Source: an uncultured Eubacteriales bacterium (GTDB lineage: Bacteria > Bacillota > Clostridia > Christensenellales > Borkfalkiaceae). From it: DNA of 12,490 nt. Positions 6,795 to 12,490 of the stretch are shown piece by piece. Within the stretch, counting starts at the first letter, position 1; each line of letters begins with the position of its first letter. The position numbers and the translations under genes were made by a program. The notes below the pieces were generated by a model that was not told the DNA's origin, ran no database searches, and saw only the letters and a program-made list of their open reading frames with translations. The DNA lies in assembly GCA_905207385.1 (NCBI GenBank), contig CAJLLH010000026.1, forward strand, positions 1 through 12,490, in the 5' to 3' direction.

Positions 6795-9593
6795 ATGCTT
6801 CAGCTTCGCAACATTACAAAGGACTACCGCGTAGGCGATACGTCGGTATCCGCGCTTAAAGGGGTAAGTCTTTCCTTCCGCCGCAACGAATTTGTTTCGA
6901 TTCTCGGCGCGTCGGGCTGCGGTAAAACTACCCTGCTCAACATCATAGGCGGCCTCGACCAGTATACGTCGGGCGACCTTATTATCGAGGGAACGTCTAC
7001 TAAAGATTATAACGACGGCGACTGGGACACCTACCGCAATCACCGCATAGGTTTTGTTTTTCAGTCGTACAACCTCATACCTCACCAGACCATTCTGGGC
7101 AACGTAGAACTTGCGCTTACACTTTCGGGCGTAAGCGCCAAAGAGCGTAAAGCCCGCGCTACAGAAGCCCTCAGAAGGGTTGGTCTCGGCGGAGAACTCA
7201 ACAAACGCCCCAATCAGTTATCGGGCGGTCAGATGCAAAGGGTTGCAATAGCGCGTGCGCTTGTAAATAACCCCGAAATTCTGCTCGCCGACGAGCCTAC
7301 GGGCGCGCTCGACACGAACACCAGCGTCCAGATTATGGACCTTATCAAGGAAATCGCAGGCGAGCGCCTTGTTATAATGGTTACGCATAACCCCGAGCTG
7401 GCGTATAAATACTCCACCCGAATTGTAGAGCTTAAAGACGGGCTTGTCGTTTCAGACAGTGCGCCTTATTCCCCCGAAGAGGAAGAAGCGGAAGTAAAGG
7501 AGCACCTAAAGGAAGTTAAGGCACAAGAAAGTGCCGAAGCCGACAAAACTCAGGCAGAGCCTTCAAAGCAAGGCAAAAAGAGCGCATCTTATAAGGGTAA
7601 TTATAAGAAAAAGCATTCAAGCATGTCGGTTGTAACCGCGTTTTTCTTAAGCGGCAAAAACCTGCTTACAAAAAAGGCGCGTACCCTTATAACCGCCGTT
7701 GCGGGCAGCATAGGCATAATAAGCGTCTGCCTCGTGCTCGCGCTGTCAAACGGCTTCAACAATTATATCGGTCAGACGGAAGAGGATATGCTTTCGTACT
7801 ATCCCGTAACCGTTGCCGAAACTTCTATCGATTTGACTTCCGCTATGTCAAGCTTTATGAATGGTTCAATGAACTTGGAGCTTGATAAGGTGGAAGATAA
7901 GGTTTACGTCAATTCTTTCCTTTCCCAGCTCGCACAGGGAATGACCACCACAAACGATTTCACTGAAGACAACGTTGCAGAAATAAACGGCAAAAAGATG
8001 ACTTACCTCGAATATCTCGAGGCAATGCCCGAAGAGCTGTACAACGCCATTCAGTATTCTTACGGCGTATCCATTTCGGGCAACCTTTTCGCCGATGTTG
8101 AAATAGGCTCAAGCGCAACAAGCGAAGGCGAAACCACGCCCATGCATATGTCGCTTGACAGTCTGCGCGAATACTATACCTACCTTTTAACATACAAGGC
8201 AGACGAATTTTCTAACCTTACGCAGTTCGTGCATTACTTTACCGACGTGGTAAGCGTTATGCCCGATACCGACTTATCCGATTCAGACAGGTACGGCGAT
8301 TATGTCCTTTCGCAGTACGACGTCATAGCAGGCGAATTCCCTCAGAGTTCAGACGAAGTCGTGCTTGTAGTCGGCGGAAGCAACGATGTTATAGACCTCA
8401 CGTTAGTACAGCTCGGATTTATGACCGAGACGGAATTTTTGGATCTTTTCATATCCTCCGAAGACGGCGTTTCTGAAGACGAAGAGCCCGCAAGCATACC
8501 TTTCTACGACGAGTATGACGAAGACGGAAATCTTGTAAAAGAAGGCATAATCGGCAAAGAATATACATTATATTATAACGATGCCGTATACAAGCCCGAC
8601 CGCACTGGTCTTAGTGGTTACAACTATATATACAGCGGCTATTCCGAGGCGAAAGAGGATGAACCTCCCGTATCTGCGGAAGACGGCAGAACGCTTAAAA
8701 TCAGCGGCATTCTGCGCCTTAAAGACGGACTGACTTACGGTTGCCTTTCCGACGGGCTTTGCATTACCGAAAGCTTGCTTACCGAATACATCGCGCAGAA
8801 TATGCAGTCCGACATAGTAAAAACGCTTAACGAGGCTACAGATTCTACAATAATAAACAAGCTTGTAGGCGAAGTTACGTTTGAAGATATTTTTCAGGGA
8901 CAGATAATGCCTCAGGCAAAGTATAGTTCTACTTCCACGACAATGCCCGAGCTTATACGCCTTTTAGGCGGCAACGATACTCCTTCGGGAATATCTGTTT
9001 ACGCAAAGGACTTCAACACCAAAGAAGATATGCTTTCATATATGGATGCGTGGAACTCGGCGGTAGAGAAGGCGCGCAGCGCATATTATGAAGAAAACGG
9101 CACTTACGATGGCTACGACGGCCCTACCGAGGTAAGCTATTCCGATACGGTAGGAACGCTTATGGGTATGGTAAATACCATTCTCGATGCGATAACCTAT
9201 GTGCTTGTAGCGTTCACAGCGATATCGCTGGTTGTTTCAACAGTTATGATAGGCGTTATAACTTACGTTTCGGTAGTGGAGCGAACCAAAGAAATAGGCA
9301 TACTGAGGAGCATAGGCGCACGCAAGCGCGACATACGCCACGTATTCAACGCCGAAACGTTTATAATAGGGTTGTGCGCGGGACTTATAGGCATATTTGT
9401 CGCGTACCTGTTGCAGGGACTTATAAACCTTATTTTGACGCCTTTGACTGGTATAGCCGGGCTTGCCGCTCTGCCCGTATGGCAGGCAATCATAATGGTA
9501 TGCATAAGCGTTATACTTACGCTTATTTCGGGTCTCATACCTGCCTCTGCGGCGGCTAAAAAGGACCCTGTAATCGCCTTGCGTACAGAGTAA
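6795..9593 (+). CDS. Fused ATP-binding/permease ABC transporter (MacB/FtsX type)
   Basis: A 932-residue single-chain ABC transporter. The N-terminal ATPase has Walker A GASGCGKT (38-45), Q-loop Gln90, signature LSGGQ (142-146), Walker B ILLADEP (162-168) and H-loop His198. A charged, low-complexity linker (about 224-275) leads to the first membrane helix (about 297-318). A large extracellular domain of about 470 residues follows, with acidic stretches such as SEDEEPAS. The C-terminal FtsX domain has three helices near 801-826, 855-882 and 895-915, with the ERTKEIG motif at 829-835. Such half-transporters dimerise and usually act as mechanotransmission pumps or envelope-remodelling machines rather than classical importers. 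No MacA-like or two-component partner is adjacent. An AAGGA SD (6781-6785) supports the start. The substrate is unknown. Confidence 0.93.
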   Translation: MLQLRNITKDYRVGDTSVSALKGVSLSFRRNEFVSILGASGCGKTTLLNIIGGLDQYTSGDLIIEGTSTKDYNDGDWDTYRNHRIGFVFQSYNLIPHQTILGNVELALTLSGVSAKERKARATEALRRVGLGGELNKRPNQLSGGQMQRVAIARALVNNPEILLADEPTGALDTNTSVQIMDLIKEIAGERLVIMVTHNPELAYKYSTRIVELKDGLVVSDSAPYSPEEEEAEVKEHLKEVKAQESAEADKTQAEPSKQGKKSASYKGNYKKKHSSMSVVTAFFLSGKNLLTKKARTLITAVAGSIGIISVCLVLALSNGFNNYIGQTEEDMLSYYPVTVAETSIDLTSAMSSFMNGSMNLELDKVEDKVYVNSFLSQLAQGMTTTNDFTEDNVAEINGKKMTYLEYLEAMPEELYNAIQYSYGVSISGNLFADVEIGSSATSEGETTPMHMSLDSLREYYTYLLTYKADEFSNLTQFVHYFTDVVSVMPDTDLSDSDRYGDYVLSQYDVIAGEFPQSSDEVVLVVGGSNDVIDLTLVQLGFMTETEFLDLFISSEDGVSEDEEPASIPFYDEYDEDGNLVKEGIIGKEYTLYYNDAVYKPDRTGLSGYNYIYSGYSEAKEDEPPVSAEDGRTLKISGILRLKDGLTYGCLSDGLCITESLLTEYIAQNMQSDIVKTLNEATDSTIINKLVGEVTFEDIFQGQIMPQAKYSSTSTTMPELIRLLGGNDTPSGISVYAKDFNTKEDMLSYMDAWNSAVEKARSAYYEENGTYDGYDGPTEVSYSDTVGTLMGMVNTILDAITYVLVAFTAISLVVSTVMIGVITYVSVVERTKEIGILRSIGARKRDIRHVFNAETFIIGLCAGLIGIFVAYLLQGLINLILTPLTGIAGLAALPVWQAIIMVCISVILTLISGLIPASAAAKKDPVIALRTE

Positions 9594-9656
9594 TATTTCA
9601 GGCAAAAAGTTGCAAAAATTTTACAAAATCAGTTATCAGTAAAAATTTATTTATTA

Positions 9657-9697
9657 ATACCGCGCACAGACTTGACTAAATTTTTTGTGCGCGGTAT
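9657..9697. promoter_or_regulatory. 12-base inverted repeat wrapped around a promoter -35
   Basis: Arms ATACCGCGCACA (9657-9668) and TGTGCGCGGTAT (9686-9697) are perfect complements. The 17-base loop contains the -35, and the right arm overlaps the spacer and first half of the -10. It is likely an operator for a dimeric regulator of the FMN-binding gene. A terminator for the upstream ABC gene is less likely because no T-run follows the right arm. Confidence 0.6.
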
Positions 9698-9700
9698 AAT
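9672..9700 (+). promoter_or_regulatory. Strong sigma-A promoter of the FMN-binding lipoprotein gene
   Basis: TTGACT (9672-9677) and perfect TATAAT (9695-9700) are separated by 17 bases. The predicted start near 9707 gives a leader of about 83 bases. That leader can pair CCGC/GCGG (9705-9708 and 9742-9745) and AGGAAA/TTTCCT (9713-9718 and 9735-9740) before the AAGGAG SD at 9778-9783. Confidence 0.8.
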
Positions 9701-9789
9701 ATTTCCGCTGTGAGGAAAAAAGAGGAATATGTAATTTCCTTGCGGCAAATCTGAAAAATTTTTTTATTTTTATAAAAAAGGAGATTAAT

Positions 9790-10284
9790 ATGAACAAGAT
9801 GAAAAAGGCCATAATTGGCCTTGCAGTTGGTGCAGTTGCAGCTCTCGGCGTTGTAGGCTTTGCAGCATGCGGCAGCAGCGAACAGACCGTTGAGGGTGAA
9901 TACAGCTACGAAAACCATAGCAACACTTATGGTGTTAAAGTAGAAGTTACTGTAGATGGCGACACTATTAAGTCGGTAAAGGTTGTTGATAATGGTAAAA
10001 ACTGGATAGAAGCAACTCCCGATAACTATGGCGATGAAAGCTGGGATAAGGGCGTAAATTACAATGCTAAGAGACCTGAATTGCTTAGCAAATTTGAAGG
10101 TTTGAAAGTTGATGACGTTCTTGCTCTTGTAGTTAAGACAAACGATGTAGGTGAGCCTTTAAAGCAGGAAGACGAAGGTTTTAATGCATATAATGTTGGT
10201 AAAACCGAGCTTCTGATTTCTGGTTCTACTCAGAGCGTCGGCAGACTTATTCTTGCCGTTCAGGACGCTCTTGAAAACCTTTAA
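9790..10284 (+). CDS. FMN-binding-domain lipoprotein (candidate ApbE substrate)
   Basis: A 164-residue exported protein. It has a basic N-terminus, a hydrophobic core and a lipobox ending at Cys27 (GFAAC), so it should be lipid-anchored outside the cell. The rest matches one FMN_bind domain, with the flavinylation-type motif SGSTQS at 144-149 followed by the usual helix (VGRLILAVQDAL). In NqrC/RnfG-type proteins ApbE attaches FMN through a phosphoester to the Thr of such a motif; here that would be Thr147. The motif is a variant: Ser replaces the usual Ala, and the Asp normally three residues before the Ser is absent. Codon use is distinct: none of its 13 Ala codons is GCG and both Arg codons are AGA, which with the strong promoter and SD suggests high expression. 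It is followed by a terminator and then apbE. Confidence 0.85.
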   Translation: MNKMKKAIIGLAVGAVAALGVVGFAACGSSEQTVEGEYSYENHSNTYGVKVEVTVDGDTIKSVKVVDNGKNWIEATPDNYGDESWDKGVNYNAKRPELLSKFEGLKVDDVLALVVKTNDVGEPLKQEDEGFNAYNVGKTELLISGSTQSVGRLILAVQDALENL

Positions 10285-10306
10285 TTTTTAAATAAAGTTA
10301 CAAATG

Positions 10307-10333
10307 CGCCGACGGCATAGCCGTCGGCGTTTT
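10307..10333 (+). terminator. Intrinsic terminator of the FMN-binding gene
   Basis: A perfect 10-base GC-rich stem, CGCCGACGGC (10307-10316) with GCCGTCGGCG (10320-10329), has loop ATA (or a 9-base stem with a 5-base loop) and is followed by TTTT. It separates this gene from apbE, which has its own promoter. Confidence 0.85.
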
Positions 10334-10408
10334 GCTTGTAATCAATTGTTTCAAAATTTGCAAAAATGCCCAAAAACTTAAATGAATGCGCTTTTGACGC
10401 CGTTTGAG

Positions 10409-10438
10409 TTGCTTTTTTTAAGCTTTTTAAGGTATAAT
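10409..10438 (+). promoter_or_regulatory. Promoter of apbE (nearly leaderless)
   Basis: TTGCTT (10409-10414) and perfect TATAAT (10433-10438) are 18 bases apart, with GG before the -10. The expected start is at about 10445, leaving at most a few bases before the ATG at 10448 and no room for an SD. Confidence 0.6.
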
Positions 10439-10447
10439 AAACTTGTT

Positions 10448-11662
10448 ATGATAAAAAAGATTTTAGCCGTTTCTGCGGCTGCGATAGTAGCAGGTGCGCT
10501 GGCATTCAGCGGCTGCAAAACTGAAGAAGAAGAGGGCAAGCTTAACAGGTATTCCCGTACCTTTTACGCGTTCGGCACAGAGGCAACTTTTGCGCTTTAT
10601 TCCGACTTTGATTCCAAAGAAGCTCAGGACGAGGCTATTGCTCTCGGCAAGCAGATAGAGCAAGTTCTTACCTCGCTTGAAAACAAGCTCAGCGTTTCTG
10701 TAGAAGGTTCAGATATTTATAATTTCAATGCCGCTGAGCCTGGTGCAAGGGTAGAAATAAGTGAGGATACTTATAACGTCCTTGAACTTGCGCTCGAACT
10801 GTATGAAGAAACGGACGGCGCTTACAATGCAGGCGTTTATTACAGCGTAGATTTGTACGGCTTTGCCGCGCGCGCAGACGATGTGGTTTTGCCCTACGAC
10901 CGCGAGGACGCAAGCAAACAGCTTCCCGAACAGAAGTATGTTTCAGCTTTTTGCGAACTTTCGCAAAGTTTTGGCGATATTGCCCTTGAGTCGGCAGACG
11001 GCAAATACTACGCGGTCAAGCCCGAAAAAACTGTAACTGTCGAGGGCGACAAGGAATACAGCCTTAAAATTGACCTTGGCGGCATAGGCAAGGGTTACAC
11101 CGTAGACGTCATCGACAAAATGATGGAAGACGCGGGCTACAGCGACAGTTATATTTCTTTCGGTTCTTCAAGCTGGAACATAAACGGTTCGGCAACTTCA
11201 GAAGACGGCAAATGGGACCTCGGTTTCCGCGATCCCCGCGGAAGCATAGTCGACTACTATTTTTCGGTAAGGCTTAAAGACAGTGCCGTTTCCACGTCGG
11301 GCGATTACGAACAGTATTACGAAATTGACGGCAAAAGATATTGCCACATAATAAATCCCGCTACAGGTTCACCCATTCAGACGGGCATAATTACTGCAAC
11401 CTGCCTCGGCGGTACAGCGGCAGAAGCGGACGCACGCACTACCGCGCTGTGCGCTATGGGGCTTGAAAAGGCGGTAGAATACATTAATACCGTAGGTAAG
11501 CAGAATAACCTTAAAATAACGCTTGCTTATCAGTCGGAAGACGGCAACCTTTACTTTGTTACCAACATTCCCGAAGGCGAATATCAGCTTGTAAGCGATA
11601 ATTATACGATTGCAAGCACGATCAATGAAGACGGCGACGTCGTTCTTACAAAAAATATTTAA
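10448..11662 (+). CDS. apbE: FAD:protein FMN transferase, lipoprotein (ApbE family)
   Basis: A 404-residue exported enzyme that moves FMN from FAD onto Ser/Thr of FMN-binding domains. The start is set at 10448 because it gives a clean lipoprotein signal (MIKKILA, hydrophobic core, lipobox FSGC with Cys23) and lies just past a TATAAT; an upstream in-frame ATG at 10382 would bury the signal peptide and read through the promoter. Family motifs are GTEATFALY (43-51), DLGGIGKGY (209-217), FGSSSWNING (238-247), STSGDYEQYY (282-291), HIINPATGSP (300-309) and EADARTTAL (326-334). Asp328 and Thr332 match the metal-binding Asp/Thr pair spaced by four. The neighbouring FMN-binding lipoprotein is its likely substrate, and a NusG_II gene follows 27 bases later in the same unit. 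Confidence 0.95.
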   Translation: MIKKILAVSAAAIVAGALAFSGCKTEEEEGKLNRYSRTFYAFGTEATFALYSDFDSKEAQDEAIALGKQIEQVLTSLENKLSVSVEGSDIYNFNAAEPGARVEISEDTYNVLELALELYEETDGAYNAGVYYSVDLYGFAARADDVVLPYDREDASKQLPEQKYVSAFCELSQSFGDIALESADGKYYAVKPEKTVTVEGDKEYSLKIDLGGIGKGYTVDVIDKMMEDAGYSDSYISFGSSSWNINGSATSEDGKWDLGFRDPRGSIVDYYFSVRLKDSAVSTSGDYEQYYEIDGKRYCHIINPATGSPIQTGIITATCLGGTAAEADARTTALCAMGLEKAVEYINTVGKQNNLKITLAYQSEDGNLYFVTNIPEGEYQLVSDNYTIASTINEDGDVVLTKNI

Positions 11663-11689
11663 CAGGAAAGCCCGCTCGGCGGTAAATTT

Positions 11690-12187
11690 ATGTCACTTAA
11701 AAAGGTTGAACAGGTTAAAAAAGACAGGTTTTTTAAAATCTGGGATATGCTTATTTACGGCATAATCGCCGCCGTTATTGTCGCGCTTTTTCTTGCGGTT
11801 ACGCTTACGGCAGATAAAAGTTCTCTTTCGGGCATAGAAGGATATTACAACAACAATCTTGCCTTTACTTATAACTTTGCCGAAGACGAGCTTAAAGTAG
11901 TGCTTACAGACAATATAAAAGTGGAGGAAAACAATTCCGATACGGTTAAACTGTTGTTTGTTACGGACGGAGGTTCTTTAAGCGAACATACCGACTATAA
12001 CATAATAGAAATAAACAAGTCCGCTCGCTCGGTGCGCATTACGGAAAGCGATTGCTCCAACCGCAAAGACTGCGTATATTCGCCCGCAATAACCAACAGC
12101 GCGGGGCTGATTGTATGTTCGCCGCACCGTCTGCGCATATTGCCTGCCGACTATGAAGACGACGGACAGACCCTGCCCATAGGCTAA
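11690..12187 (+). CDS. NusG domain II-containing membrane protein (EetA-like)
   Basis: A 165-residue protein with a basic cytosolic start, one membrane helix (about 19-40) and an outside domain resembling NusG_II. The family core is visible as YNIIEI (103-108), VRITESDC (115-122), C128 and IVCSPHRLRI (141-150). The three cysteines (122, 128, 143) are in the conserved positions. It is not the transcription factor NusG; the domain name reflects fold similarity. Such proteins are regularly found beside ApbE, FMN-binding and Gx-transporter genes; the Listeria electron-transfer protein EetA is, as far as I recall, of this type. The segment between helix and core (about 45-100) looks longer than usual. 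SD signals are weak (GGCGG about nine bases upstream), so translation may be coupled to apbE 27 bases before. Confidence 0.8.
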   Translation: MSLKKVEQVKKDRFFKIWDMLIYGIIAAVIVALFLAVTLTADKSSLSGIEGYYNNNLAFTYNFAEDELKVVLTDNIKVEENNSDTVKLLFVTDGGSLSEHTDYNIIEINKSARSVRITESDCSNRKDCVYSPAITNSAGLIVCSPHRLRILPADYEDDGQTLPIG

Positions 12188-12192
12188 TGCAT

Positions 12193-12230
12193 TTAAAGCG
12201 CCGCAATTAATTTTGCGGCGTTTAATTTTA
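12193..12230 (+). terminator. Intrinsic terminator after the apbE-NusG_II unit
   Basis: CGCCGCAA (12199-12206) pairs with TTGCGGCG (12213-12220) around loop TTAATT. The stem can extend through TTAAA/TTTAA with one bulged G, and a T-rich tail follows. It closes the unit, so a Gx-transporter or other partner gene is not co-transcribed immediately downstream. Confidence 0.8.
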
Positions 12231-12258
12231 TCTTGTTCTGGCTTATAAAAAATACTTA

Positions 12259-12287
12259 TTGACAAATTTGCATTTTTTTAATATAAT
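12259..12287 (+). promoter_or_regulatory. Perfect-consensus sigma-A promoter
   Basis: TTGACA (12259-12264), a 17-base spacer and TATAAT (12282-12287) match the consensus at every position. The predicted start is near 12294. The leader of about 50 bases carries a small hairpin (TGCGC/GCGCA, around 12321-12333) and a GGGG-containing SD-like stretch before the ATG at 12346. Confidence 0.85.
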
Positions 12288-12345
12288 AAATGCAGTAACA
12301 GATTTTACGAAAGTTTAATTTGCGCTTTTGCGCAGGGGCGGGAAT

Positions 12346-12429
12346 ATGTCTGGTAAAGTAAAATATCTTGTAAGCATAATGTGCATAGTGTGTGCTTTTG
12401 CCGCAGTAGTGTTCGGGTGCGCTCTGTAA
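12346..12429 (+). CDS. 27-residue signal-peptide-like small ORF
   Basis: I do not recognise this gene. It starts MSGKVKYLVS with two lysines, continues as an uninterrupted hydrophobic stretch (about residues 7-25) and ends VFGCAL before two consecutive stop codons (TAA TAA). It therefore looks like a lipoprotein signal peptide whose lipobox-like VFGC is followed by only two residues. The -2 Phe is unusual for a lipobox. Three of its residues are Cys (13, 16 and 25). Support comes from the perfect promoter and a plausible AGGGGCGG SD-like sequence. Alternatives are a small membrane peptide, a leader peptide controlling a gene beyond the window, a truncated lipoprotein, or chance. An inverted repeat (TTGCGG near 12439, CCGCAA near 12470) follows it. 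Confidence 0.45.
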   Translation: MSGKVKYLVSIMCIVCAFAAVVFGCAL

Positions 12430-12490
12430 TAAGCTACGCTTGCGGTTTGCGTGCAGTCGAGTTAATCTGCCGCAAATATATTGAAATTAT

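Noticed and set aside
5586..9593. CmpB gene and ABC gene as permease and ATPase of one transporter
   Set aside because: The ABC protein carries its own FtsX-type membrane helices, and about 250 bases with promoter-like and hairpin sequences separate the genes. The 'ABC permease' label of the CmpB family is not backed by mechanism.
9701..9789. FMN riboswitch in the leader of the FMN-binding gene
   Set aside because: The leader is only about 83 bases and lacks the conserved RFN-element segments. The hairpin present is simple.
10382..10447. A 22-residue N-terminal extension of ApbE from the upstream ATG at 10382
   Set aside because: It would hide the lipoprotein signal peptide behind extra residues, has no SD, and covers the -35 and -10 of a good promoter. 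The ATG at 10448 gives a clean signal with Cys23.
11690..12187. Transcription elongation factor NusG
   Set aside because: The protein has a membrane helix and lacks the NGN and KOW domains. Only the NusG domain II-like fold with its three cysteines is present.
12346..12490. Frameshifted larger lipoprotein continuing past the double stop at 12427-12432
   Set aside because: One other frame stays open to the window end, but its translation is Cys/Arg/Ser-rich and does not look like a mature lipoprotein. It cannot be settled without sequence beyond the edge.

Overview
This 12.5 kb window looks like an ordinary chromosomal stretch from a low-to-mid GC Gram-positive (Firmicutes/Clostridia-type) bacterium, probably an uncultured gut lineage. 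The reasons are strong AAGGAG Shine-Dalgarno sites, sigma-A type TTGACA/TATAAT promoters, a DegV family protein, a CmpB-type membrane protein, a glutamyl-tRNA synthetase with the Clostridia-style N-terminal extension, and lipoprotein signal peptides. The genus assignment is inference only. No rRNA, tRNA, CRISPR array, transposase, phage gene or integrase is visible.

Layout. At the left, a DegV fatty-acid-binding protein gene (27-962) is read leftward. It is followed by a 792-base AT-rich non-coding stretch (963-1754) that holds a helically phased TTAAGT array, a 16-base tandem repeat and a three-half-site operator-like element. All remaining genes are read rightward. They are a membrane-anchored XRE regulator (1755-2354), a cysteine-rich threonine/serine exporter-family protein (2479-3789), glutamyl-tRNA synthetase gltX (3844-5487), a five-helix CmpB-domain membrane protein (5586-6542), and a fused MacB/FtsX-type ABC transporter (6795-9593) with a structured leader. 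Next come an FMN-binding-domain lipoprotein (9790-10284), an ApbE FAD:protein FMN transferase lipoprotein (start reassigned to 10448, ending 11662) and a NusG-domain-II membrane protein (11690-12187) with a terminator after it. A perfect-consensus promoter near the right edge then drives a 27-codon ORF that is little more than a lipoprotein-like signal peptide (12346-12429).

How the genes work together. The clearest functional unit is 9657-12230. It holds an exported candidate flavinylation substrate, the exported enzyme that attaches FMN to such substrates, and a membrane NusG_II protein of the kind found beside ApbE in Rnf-like and extracellular-electron-transfer loci. The substrate gene has its own strong promoter (embedded in a 12-base inverted repeat), an SD site and a terminator. 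apbE and the NusG_II gene form a second unit from a separate promoter. The other genes look like independent housekeeping or transport units.

The most unusual signal is at the promoter level. Three genes (XRE regulator, ThrE-family exporter, apbE) have a -10 element ending only 6-9 bases before the ATG and no Shine-Dalgarno site, so they are predicted to give leaderless or nearly leaderless mRNAs. The other main genes mostly carry clear SD sites. A recurring GGTATA(A/G)T -10 context, often preceded by GCGC, ties several of these promoters together. No wholly new system could be demonstrated from sequence alone.
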